From Spirogloea muscicola (lineage: Eukaryota > Streptophyta > Zygnematophyceae > Spirogloeales > Spirogloeaceae), in assembly GCA_009602725.1 (NCBI GenBank), contig WELB01000052.1, positions 178,983 through 242,982 on the forward strand: a DNA stretch of 64,000 nucleotides, read 5' to 3'. The stretch's first letter is position 1; the number at the start of each line of letters is the position of its first letter. Shown piece by piece: positions 49,201 to 58,971 of the stretch. Under the pieces are notes generated by a model. The model was given only the letters and a program-made list of their open reading frames with translations. It had not been told where the DNA came from and did no database searches. The position numbers and the translations under genes were made by a program.

Positions 49201-50213
49201 CACAATAGAGATGGGCGAGCCAGTAAGCACGCCCCAACTGCAGCAGCTGCAGGTTGGGACGCAGAACCAAGCGACTTGAATCCTGAACGCTAAATGTGAC
49301 CCTAAACTCTACACCTTGACCTTAACCTTACACCCTAAATCCTAAGTAAACCCCTAAATCCTAACCCTACATCCTAAACCCAAGACCATCAGTACTCCAC
49401 CTTGAGCCAAGCCTGAAAACTCTAACCGAGACCCAAGCCACCCTGCACGAATTCTAGACCTGATCACCCTCCACCAACATCAAGGCCAGCCAAACGTCCA
49501 CACTGATGCTGACCACCATAGATGCTCAGCAGGCGAGGAGGGCTGCAGGAGCGCATGTACCACCCAGGCGACGCGCTTCGGTGAGCAAGCAGTCCACAAT
49601 GCTTGCCGAGCTGTCGCTGACGGGGAAGACCCGGCCGTCTTGCTCAGTCTGCGCGGTGGCGTTCCAGCGCTCGTGAGGCTGCGTAGCGGGGCGCTGACGG
49701 CGCTAACAAGAGCCCAATTCAGGCACAGCTGTGGAGCTGCAGAGGGAGCAGGGGGCAGCAGGGGCAAAGGCATGCCTTGAGGGCCACGCCGCGGTGCTGG
49801 AACCAGGCGGCGGTGTCGGCGGGGCCGTGCGCCGCGAAGTAGGCACCGCGCAGCTCGCGGTGGCCGCGGGGGTAGTGGTCGGCCAGCAGCTGCGGCAGCC
49901 CAAGGAAGGACGGCGGCGGCGGCTCAGGCTCCTCCTGCCGCCGCCGGCAACACCTGCTCCTAAAATCTACAGGTGCACCAGAATCTTTTCGACTATTGGT
50001 ACGTGAATTGCGGTCTTTGGGCTTAGTTATTGGACAAGTCCGCGTGACTGGCAGCGTGGGGTTCAGGGTTTAGAAACAGGGTTTCGGTTTAAGGTTCAGG
50101 GTGAGCGTTGGAGGTTAAGGAGCGGAGGCGGCTTGAGAGGGCCGCTCGCTGACCAGGGGGTCGCGGAAGAGGCCGTTGGTGACGTTGCAGCGGCCGCCGC
50201 CGGAGATGCGAAC
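46246..50213 (-). CDS. HI0933/BaiN-type FAD-dependent oxidoreductase, N-terminus in gap
   Basis: Flavoprotein of the HI0933 (YhiN/BaiN) family, with plant relatives such as Arabidopsis At5g39940; the physiological substrate is unknown. Minus-strand exons in order: 50154-50213 ([16 protein letters not shown]), ~49776-49960 ([17 protein letters not shown]), 49564-49648 ([16 protein letters not shown]), 48953-49182 ([13 protein letters not shown]), 48566-48667 ([15 protein letters not shown]), 48336-48419, 48067-48166 ([18 protein letters not shown]), a C-terminal part from 47920 down ([19 protein letters not shown]), 47240-47317, 47017-47067 ([15 protein letters not shown]), 46707-46763 ([15 protein letters not shown]), 46514-46555 ([14 protein letters not shown]) and 46246-46395. 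The introns after 49776 and 48953 use GC instead of GT donors. The exon boundary between 47317 and 47740 is not resolved. The N-terminal GxGxxG nucleotide-binding segment should lie in the N gap above 50296. Confidence 0.93.
49285..49390. repeat. Degenerate telomere-like repeat in flavoprotein intron
   Basis: About 100 bases of imperfect CCCTAAA-like units (CCCTAAATCCTAAG, AACCCCTAAATCCTAACCC) lie in the intron between exons 49564-49648 and 48953-49182. A shorter stretch in the opposite sense (GGGTTTAGAAACAGGGTTTC) lies at 50071-50095. Confidence 0.7.
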
Positions 50214-50296
50214 CTGCACCACGCCACCGGCGCCGCCGGCGCCGCCCCGCCTGAGGGCCACGGCGGGCAGGCCGGGCTGCCGCCGCCAGCGCCGCC

Positions 50297-51251
50297 NNNN
50301 NNNNNNNNNNNNNNNNNNNNNNNNNNNNNNNNNNNNNNNNNNNNNNNNNNNNNNNNNNNNNNNNNNNNNNNNNNNNNNNNNNNNNNNNNNNNNNNNNNNN
50401 NNNNNNNNNNNNNNNNNNNNNNNNNNNNNNNNNNNNNNNNNNNNNNNNNNNNNNNNNNNNNNNNNNNNNNNNNNNNNNNNNNNNNNNNNNNNNNNNNNNN
50501 NNNNNNNNNNNNNNNNNNNNNNNNNNNNNNNNNNNNNNNNNNNNNNNNNNNNNNNNNNNNNNNNNNNNNNNNNNNNNNNNNNNNNNNNNNNNNNNNNNNN
50601 NNNNNNNNNNNNNNNNNNNNNNNNNNNNNNNNNNNNNNNNNNNNNNNNNNNNNNNNNNNNNNNNNNNNNNNNNNNNNNNNNNNNNNNNNNNNNNNNNNNN
50701 NNNNNNNNNNNNNNNNNNNNNNNNNNNNNNNNNNNNNNNNNNNNNNNNNNNNNNNNNNNNNNNNNNNNNNNNNNNNNNNNNNNNNNNNNNNNNNNNNNNN
50801 NNNNNNNNNNNNNNNNNNNNNNNNNNNNNNNNNNNNNNNNNNNNNNNNNNNNNNNNNNNNNNNNNNNNNNNNNNNNNNNNNNNNNNNNNNNNNNNNNNNN
50901 NNNNNNNNNNNNNNNNNNNNNNNNNNNNNNNNNNNNNNNNNNNNNNNNNNNNNNNNNNNNNNNNNNNNNNNNNNNNNNNNNNNNNNNNNNNNNNNNNNNN
51001 NNNNNNNNNNNNNNNNNNNNNNNNNNNNNNNNNNNNNNNNNNNNNNNNNNNNNNNNNNNNNNNNNNNNNNNNNNNNNNNNNNNNNNNNNNNNNNNNNNNN
51101 NNNNNNNNNNNNNNNNNNNNNNNNNNNNNNNNNNNNNNNNNNNNNNNNNNNNNNNNNNNNNNNNNNNNNNNNNNNNNNNNNNNNNNNNNNNNNNNNNNNN
51201 NNNNNNNNNNNNNNNNNNNNNNNNNNNNNNNNNNNNNNNNNNNNNNNNNNN
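50297..51251. other. Assembly gap (955 Ns)
   Basis: Run of N that swallows the 5' end of the flavoprotein gene and the sequence upstream of the MADS gene. Confidence 0.99.
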
Positions 51252-51416
<165 letters not shown>

Positions 51417-51477
51417 GCTCGCGCGGCATGAGCACGGTGAGCGAGCGCCCCCGCCCGCGCCTCGTCGGGAGCGCCCC

Positions 51478-51535
51478 CTGTGTGCACCTGGCTGGCCTTC
51501 AGAGCCGCTCCTTCGATGCCAGCAGCCGCATTCGT
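51478..51535 (+). mobile_element. LINE-like type C tail upstream of MADS gene
   Basis: TGTGCACCTGGCTGGCCTTC followed by GAGCCGCTCC and CAGCAGCCGCATT matches the type C tails at 27740, 28430 and 28550. It ends about 150 bases before the MADS start codon, so it lies in the promoter or 5' untranslated region. Confidence 0.6.
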
Positions 51536-51687
51536 CGTCACCGTCCGCCCCGGCCACCAGGCCACACGGCCCGCCGTCGCGCGCAGCTCCGGCGTGGCAC
51601 CGCTGCCGCCATGCCGGCCGGCTCCGCTGCGGCCGCCGCTCACTCGCCTCTCGCGACTGGCACTGGTGGCGCAGCCTCGGCTGGGAC

Positions 51688-53229
51688 ATGGGCCGGCGGA
51701 AGATTGAGATCAAGCTCATCGAGGACGCGACACACCGGCAGGCAGGCCGCCGCGCCTCCTCCTCCCCTGCTGCGCCTACTGGTGGCGCTGCCGCTGGCCC
51801 GACTACCGCGAGGCAGCGGCAGGCCCTCGCGTCGTCCTGCTGAGCGGCCGCGGCAGCTGCTGCTGCCATCGGGTTGTCGGGCCGCAGATCACGTTCAGCA
51901 AGCGGCGCAATGGCCTCATCAAGAAGGCGAGCGAGCTGTCGGTGCTCTGCGGCTGCGACGTCGCCGTCATCCTCTTCTCGCCGACCGGCAAGTACGTCGA
52001 GTTCTGCAGCTGCTCCATGCCCGTGAGTCCCCCCTTCCCTGCGCCGCCGCATTCGAGCAGCGCACGCGGCATCCGTGTGCTGCTGCTGGGCATCCGAGCG
52101 AGCGGGCCAGCAAGCTGGGCGCGTGAGCAAGTGCCACTGCGGCGGCCCCTCGCCTGCAGGACATGCTGGCCCGGTCTGCGGCGCAGCAGGCAGACATGCA
52201 GGCTGCGCCGGGCTCGTCGTCGCAGGGCGCGCAGGCTCCAGCCAGCGGCGATGCCAAGCGCAAGCTCGACAACACGTGAGGGGCCCTGCTCCCGCATATT
52301 TGCAGCAGCAGGTTTGCTGCTAGAAGAGCGTTGCCGGTGGCTGAGAACTGACGCAGGAGGGACGACTTGGCGGCAATGGCGGCGGCGGCGGCGGCGGCAG
52401 CGACATGCTCAACAAGCAGGTCAAGCGGCTGCAGCACGAGGTGGAGAGCCATCGTCGGCAGCTCCTCCGCATGGCCGGCGAGGAGCTCGGCGGCCTGCCA
52501 GTCTCTGACCTGGACGGTGTGGCAACGCCGGCAGGGCCCCTTTTCCCTCCTCCCCCCTTCCTCCTACCGTCCTCCCTCCTCCCTCTCTCTCCTCTACTGC
52601 CTCCCTGCCTCCTCCCAGCAAGCGTGCTCAAGCACGTGCACCCGGCTGGCGCAGAGCTGGAGAGCGCGCTGGAGGGGTCGGTGCGACGCATCCGGCAGCG
52701 CAAGCACGACCTCATGGCAGCCGAGATCTTGCGCCTGCGCCAGGCGCTTGAGTCCCCCCCCCAGCAACAGCTGCAACTTCCGCCGCCACCGCCACCCCCG
52801 CAGGCGCACCACTTCCAGCAGCAGCTGCCGCCGCTGACGTTTCAGTCGCCTGGTGCTGGCGGTGCTGGTGGCGGCGGCGGTGGGGACAACGGGCTCTCCA
52901 TGATGCACCTCCTGGCACAACCGCCCCCGCCGCTGCCCACGCCGCGGTCGGTCCCTCTCGGCGGGGGCATGCTGTCAGTGCCGATGCAGGTCGGCGAGGG
53001 TCTTGACTCGCAGCGGCAGGCCACCATCCAGGTGAGATATCACTGGCGCTGGCAGCCCCAGCCATTGTCGTGCCGCAGCTTGCCAAGGCTTGTTGGCGAC
53101 CTGAAATCTGACCACAGCTGCATTCTTATCTTCGGCTGGGCAGGCGATCCTGCAGGCGCAGCTGTTCCAGCACCAAATGCAGCAGCAGCTTTACACCCAG
53201 CAGGCGCAGCAGGCTCAGCAAGCACAGAT

Positions 53230-53267
<38 letters not shown>

Positions 53268-54112
53268 TGCTGCTGCCACCGCTGCCAGTCCTTCTGGAAG
53301 GCCAGCCGGGCGGTGGCAGCGGCAGCGGCGGTGGCAATGGTTCAGGCGGGGGCGTTGGAGTGGAGCCGCAGCATCGTGGCGCGACCGGGGCTCCGCTGGG
53401 ACTGGGACTGTACGACCTTGCTTGGGGCCCGCTGTTGCCAATGAACACTGCGCTCAGCGTGCAGCGCGGAGGTGCCAGCAGCCCATCGTTCCCGCCAGCG
53501 CCGCCCCTCGGCGGCGGCGGCAGCAGCGGCGGCAGTGGCAACCGGCGCAGCAATGGCGGCGCGGCAGCTGCAATGGCGCCGCTGGGCGACGTTGCCAGGC
53601 TCAACGTCACATTGCCCGGCGCGCAGCGCTTACCGCAGCTCGTCACGCTGCAGTCGCCAAGCTCTGCTACCGCCGTTGAGCGCAACCGGTCCTCGGCGAC
53701 TGCGCCGCCAGGTCTAGAGGGCTACCTGCAGCTGCAGCCGCCGCCGCCTGCGTCGCCGCCGACGCAGCAGGCAGCGCCGTCAACGGCGGCTGCACAGATG
53801 CTGTTTCGTGGTACTGGCCTGCAGGACCTGCTGCGGCAGATTGACCCAGGAGCGCTGCACTTCCCGCCGCCGCCTCAGCCGCTGCCGCCGTCGCCGCCAC
53901 CACCTCCGCAGCCGGGGCCTGCACCGCCACCACAGCAGTTGCAGCAGCAGCCGCCGCAGCAGGGGCAGGTGCAGCTGCCGCCACCGCCGCCACTTCAGCA
54001 GCAGCAGCAGCAGGGACAGCAGCCACCGCACCCGCCACCATCCATTTGCCTTCGTCAGCAGCCGCCCGGAGACCCTGGCGGTCATGACTACAAGGGCTAC
54101 CGTGACTCGTGA
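51688..54112 (+). CDS. MIKC-type MADS-box transcription factor
   Basis: Type II MADS protein, a sequence-specific DNA-binding factor acting on CArG-like sites as a dimer. Six exons sum to exactly 601 codons with all phases matching: 51688-51741, 51888-52022, 52160-52275, 52401-52516, 52619-53031, 53144-54112. The MADS domain opens [18 protein letters not shown] and continues [20 protein letters not shown], then [19 protein letters not shown]. After a short I region ([18 protein letters not shown]) comes a K-box-like coiled coil: [31 protein letters not shown] and [20 protein letters not shown]. The C-terminal half is low-complexity, with a glutamine tract from about 53228 to 53268 and many proline and glycine runs, as in activation domains. 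Intron 1 starts with GC. The K-box start depends on a splice acceptor inside the GGC run at 52398-52400, chosen because it restores phase. Confidence 0.94.
53228..53270 (+). repeat. CAG repeat encoding polyglutamine
   Basis: A nearly pure CAG run of about 14 units in exon 6 of the MADS gene. Such tracts are usually length-variable. Confidence 0.9.
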
Positions 54113-55384
54113 GACGACGGCGGTGGCAGCGGCGGTGGCTGCGGCAATGGCGGCAGATTGCGAATTGCTGTCACATCATGTGGAGCTGTCGAGCCTTTGA
54201 CCGGACGCTCCGCTAACGTGGCACACTTGTTGTGTGTCCGAAAAGGAGCGCCGACGTCAATGGCTCGACAGGCGGCCCACTGAGGGTGTCCGAGTGCAGT
54301 GTGCCAGCAATGGCACCTTGCTTGGCGGAGATGTACTAGGGAGCCCCTTGGACATTCACCTAAGCAGCTAGTCTTAGTGCTGGCCCCCTTGCTGGCGGCA
54401 GCAAGTGGTCGTGTTCGTGCGCGAGCTGGGCAACTGCCGGGGGAATGGGTTGCGGCGTACGCAAGCCCGTAGGAGTGCCACTTGCACCTGATGTGCAGCG
54501 GCTTCCCCTGCCGCAGGCGCTGTGTGGCAGTTTCTTGCGACAGGGAGGGCCAGCCAGCAAGTGTGGGTCAGCATGCACCTTGGGAAACCCACTGCATCAG
54601 TGGTGTGTCGAAGTGGGCTGGCTGTGTGGTGTGTGGAAGAGAAGAAGAGGGCCACGAAGCGGCCAAGTCTGCCCAACTTTGTCAAGGCAGGCTCAGCTTG
54701 CTGTGTCAGCTCAGCTTGCATTGTGTGCTGGGTCCTGTGGCGTTGCAAGGAAGGAATCTGTTAATGGAACGCCTCAGGAGTGTAGATGGCCACTCTTATG
54801 TCACCCCTCGGTATCTTGAGACAAGCAGGAAGCATGAGCCACAGTTCTGACTGTCAAGGGTGATCGCCTGCCAAGAGGGATAGTTTCTGCATGAAGGAGG
54901 CGGTGTTTGCAAAAGGCCAGCCTAAAGACAAGGACACGGCTAGAGGAATCCCCAACAAGAAGGCATGGACTACTTGGCAAACAATCAAGTGGTTACACTC
55001 GACGGTCATCAGTAAGCCCTAGTGACCTGCCTCCATGTTGAAGCCTAGCAACAACAAATGAAGAAGCTGCCATAGCGGGCGATGGCTGTAAAGGCAGCCC
55101 ATGAGAAATGGAGTGACTCGGCCAATGTCCCCGAGGGGGTTGCTCAAGGGTCTCCCAAGGGGGGCAGTGGCAGGGAAGACAAAGCCCGGAGGTGAGAACC
55201 CTGAGACTTCATGCACCGCATGTGGCTAGTGGCAGCTACCAAACGTCAGCTTGTTTCGTGCCGCGCGACGGCGCCAGACGGTGATTGGAACAAGGGTGGC
55301 AAAAGTGAGACCGCGGCCTGTGGCAGTGGCCGAAGACCACGGGCGGTGTGCCGTTTGGCCCCCACTGGCAAGGTGTGTTGTTTG
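54113..55384. other. Gene-free stretch downstream of MADS gene
   Basis: The 3' untranslated region of the MADS gene should lie here. Palindromic-repeat copies occur near 54910 and 55085. Open frames at 54445-54850 exist in several registers but none shows a recognisable family. Confidence 0.5.
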
Positions 55385-55740
55385 GCCCCGCTGGCGCTAC
55401 AGCGCTCCCAGGCACTCGCGATAAACCAGCGTGCTGGTCGTGCATTAGCCCAGGCTAATGGCTTCCGTGGTGGTGGTTTGGCGCCTCAGTATAGGTTGTC
55501 AAATATGCATGTGCTCACTCGGGGATATTTAGTGTCCCCCTTAACCAGCTCATTACCAAGTTAAGAGGACATTTGTAAGGCTAGAATTGGCCACCCATTC
55601 AATCTCATGCGCACCGCGCGCCTTCCCCCCCACTGGCAATCCTGAACGAGTACAAGACTCAGGAACGGGGGAAGGCACGCAGTGCGCATGAGATGAAAGG
55701 GTGGCCAACTTAAGCCAGTACACTGTTCAGGCGAAGTTCG
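55385..55740. mobile_element. Pair of facing LINE-like 3' ends (type B)
   Basis: The plus-strand copy (55385-55625) reads LALQRSQALAINQRAGRALA and MHVLTRGY and ends in a type B tail. A minus-strand type B tail (55670-55740) faces it across about 45 bases. The arrangement repeats that at 22600-23045, and the right edge lies 160 bases upstream of the ERA start codon. Confidence 0.7.
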
Positions 55741-55899
55741 TGCAAAAGCTAACGAGAAAATGAGACATCGAAACAGCTTCTCCAATGCAAGGCAGCAGTG
55801 GCTGTGAGAAGCCAGCCGTGGACGAAGGGGTTTAAGGGATCCGGGGGGGTTTATGGAAGCTTCACAACCCCGGTGAGTCTCGCGGCGGCGGCAAGGCCG

Positions 55900-56047
55900 A
55901 TGAGCCTTCCCCGCGGCCTGGCGCGCCTGCTGGCGCCGCTAGTGCCGCTGAGGGCGCCGCCCGCCACGCTCCTACTCCGGCACTACTCTCCCGGCGGCGC
56001 CGCCGCGGCGGCGGAGGAGGCGGCGGCGGCGGCGGCTGCGGCGGCGG

Positions 56048-56082
<35 letters not shown>

Positions 56083-58577
56083 NCGCAGCTGCCGGCGGCG
56101 GCGGCGGCGGTGGCCTGGCGGCGGCGGAGGCGCGCTGGGACGTGCCGCAGGAGCAGCAGCGGTCCCTGCGGGCCGCCATCATCGGCGCGCCCAATGCCGG
56201 CAAGTCCGTGCTCGTCAACCACCTGGTGAGGGCCGCCCCCACTCAGTGCCCAGCTTACAAGATAAGTCTGCTGATTGAGACCATTAAGAGACAGTAGATT
56301 CGTAATTTACGACGCTAAACGTGTTGCTGTTTGGGTCTAGCCCAACTTTACTCACCTGTCGCGGCGTCCATGGAGGGGCCGCACACCGGGCCGGCCTTTG
56401 GACCATGCCGGCGTCCTGACGACGGCCATGCTGATGGCAGGTCGGCGCCAAGGTGTCAGCAGTCTCGCGCAAGACCAACACGACGCGAGTGGAGACGCTG
56501 GGCATCCTCACGCGTGGGAACACTCAGATAGTGAGCCCTCACTGACTGCAGCCGCCACGGTGCAGTGTCCAGCCGCCTCCATCGCCGCCGCTGCCGCCAC
56601 TGCCATTCTCTTGCTGACCCACATTGTCAGGCGCCTGACTTGGGCCGCCACCACTGTGGCTACTGCTTGCGCAGCTGTTCTACGACACCCCGGGGCTGGT
56701 CCAAGAGGCGGGCCGGCACCAGCCGCTCAGCCGCGACGTGAGGCGAGGCGTCTCGCGCGCCTGGCGGGCCGCTGAGGACAGCGAAGCGATGCTTGTCCTT
56801 GTTGATGTGCAGCGCCAGCTGGAGAGGTGAGTGTTGTGGGCGCTTTGCGATCCCGCTGAAAGCAAAGTTTTCCATTGCTGTAATTGGCAGTAATTGGCAG
56901 TCATACGATGCTCCAAGTGAAGCAGGCAGGCTTTTGTCAGCTCGAGAGCACTCTGACACTTTCCGAGGACGAATCTTTGCTGAGGGCCTGCCGTCCGTTT
57001 GCCATAGCGGCACCGCAGACCCGACCCCCGCGTGCGGCGGCTGCTCGAACGGCTCGGCTCTGAGCGCCTCGGCAGCCAGGCACGGCTCGTGGTGCTAAAC
57101 AAGATCGACCTGGTCCCAGACAAGCGGAAGCTCCTCCCACTTGCCGAGGAGCTGGGGCACTACCACGCCTTTGACAGGTGCGCCTAGCGCTCACGCCCGC
57201 AACCTCCATTGCCTTCTGCAGCCAGCTCGCCAGCTTCACTCTCAGCTTCACTCTGATTGTGGCGCCAACCGGTGAATGCTCTGCGCAGGGTGTTCATGAT
57301 CTCCGGCCTGAAAGGGAAGGGCACTAGGGACCTTGTGGAGCATCTGCGATCACTGGTGCGCACCCCCATGCCCTCGGCCGAGTTCACAGTATCTGTTGAG
57401 GCTTAGGGTCTTGGTTCAGCAACGCAGCTGCGGTGCGTCAAGCACAAGGGTCGTGCTGGCCCAGCGTCAGAATATTGCTTTGATCGCTGGTAGACGCTTC
57501 TACATGATTATCTGACAGCTTGATACAAGGTTTGTTTTTAAACAGCTTGCCTCAATATAAGAGGGCGTTATGCTGAGTCTTTAGGGTACTGTCCGAAGGC
57601 CTGGGCACCTTGTCAGGCGCCATGACCTTGGCCAGGCTTGACTCTCGGAAGGAGTGGAGCTGCCTCGCGCAGGCCGTGCTAAGGCCCTGGCAAGAGGACC
57701 CCAGGCTCTCAACCGACCAGCCTCCGCAGACCATTGCTCTGGAGATAATCAGGGAGCACGTCTTCAACCGCCTCCATGCTGTAAGTTGGCGTTGTCTCTG
57801 CACATGCACACAGGTCCTTGCTGCTCAATTGACAACTGTGATGCTGCTATTAGTGGCTGCTCTGGTGTGGTCTGTTGGTCTTGAAAGGACCGTCTTCTGA
57901 TTCTGAATATTTCCAGACATGAGTGCGCCTGACGGAAGCTGCTTGCACCTCTGTGGTGCAGGAACTGCCGTACGTTGTAGAGCTGGACTTAGTCTCGTGG
58001 GCGGAACTAGAGGACGGAGCCCTCCGCGTCACTGTGCTGCTGCTTGTTGACTCCTCCGCCCACCGCGCCATCGTGCTGGGCAGGGACGGCGCCACCATAA
58101 GGTGGGACCATGCTCACGGCAGGGTGTGCTGCCTCCCAATGAGTGTCTAGCATGAAGCATTTATGTACTCACTGATCCTTTGCTTCGAGTCAAGAGCCCA
58201 TTATCCCCAGGAACCAATACTTATCCAGTGCTTGCGGCCTTCTTTGTTGCATTGCACATGTCAGGTCTGCTGTCTCAACATGCTTCTACTTTTCGTTGTT
58301 TTATTTGGAGTCAACATTAGCTCAGTCTTATCTTTGCAATTCCCAGCTAAATCAGATTGTCCCGGAGCATCTAAGCATCTCAATGAGGTGCTTCAGAACT
58401 GCATGTTCGGCTCTGCTAGAACCAGTGGAAGTGTACCTTACGACAGTCTCTTTGACGATGTTGTGCTGCAGACAGATTGGGACGGGAGCCCGGCTCGATC
58501 TGCAGGCGCTCTTTGCACGGACAGTGCACTTAGTAATTGATGTGAAGGTTCGGCGGACATGGTCAGGGTCACGGTAG
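55900..58577 (+). CDS. ERA: ERA-family GTPase, organellar
   Basis: Era GTPase, which in bacteria and mitochondria binds 16S-type rRNA and assists small-subunit assembly. Eight exons: 55900-56225, 56441-56530, 56675-56826, 57019-57177, 57289-57355, 57673-57780, 57962-58101, 58472-58577. The N-terminus MSLPRGLARLLAPLVPLRAP is basic and hydrophobic like a mitochondrial transit peptide. G1 is GAPNAGKS, the switch I region is AVSRKTNTTRVETLG, G3 is DTPGL, G4 is NKID and G5 is near ISGLKGKGT. The KH domain follows (ALEIIREHVFNRLHAELPYV, then RDGATIRQIGTGARLDLQAL). Exon 1 contains a 35-base poly-A run plus an N at 56083, and the frames on either side do not agree, so this stretch is probably an artefact replacing a GCG-rich segment. 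Phases of exons 2-8 agree. It converges on the TMEM214-like gene. Confidence 0.93.
56020..56083. repeat. GCG run, 35-base poly-A and single N inside ERA exon 1
   Basis: GCG units (about 56020-56047) pass into pure A (56048-56082) and an N. It sits in coding sequence and shifts the frame, which argues for an assembly artefact. Confidence 0.75.
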
Positions 58578-58971
58578 CCCTGGCCAAGCTTAAAGGTGTA
58601 GGAAGTGGAGGCCCGTCTAGCTTCTCAGCTAGATGCTGGAAGCAAAGCTCATGTATATACACAAGCGAGCATTCTAGATCAAGTCGTCCCCACCTTTGCA
58701 GGCCTGTGTTTCTTGCTTTGAGAGACACTGCTTCCATGGAGATGGTGTAATGCTTGCAACAGTACGTGGATCTGGAACGTTGTAGAGAGACATGGGCAAT
58801 CTTGTAGCCCGTCACAGGCTGCACAGGCCGGACTCATGAGCATGCAATATAGACCAATCATGACGCCAAGCCCCTGCATGACCAAAGCACTTGTAGGTCC
58901 TTTGCAGCTTGATGAACAGCAATGAGCTTGATGAACAGCAATCACTTGCCAACCTTTAACCCATCTGTAGC
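58578..58971. other. Convergent spacer, ERA / TMEM214-like
   Basis: 394 bases between facing stop codons. I see nothing beyond presumed 3' untranslated regions; GATGAACAGCAAT is repeated in tandem around 58911-58945. Confidence 0.6.

Noticed and set aside
53215-53685. Minus-strand open frame with a poly-cysteine run
   Set aside because: It is the complement of the CAG/polyglutamine exon of the MADS gene.
54445-54850. Overlapping open frames downstream of the MADS gene
   Set aside because: Several registers are open on both strands with cysteine- and glycine-rich content but without motif, splice partner or family resemblance.
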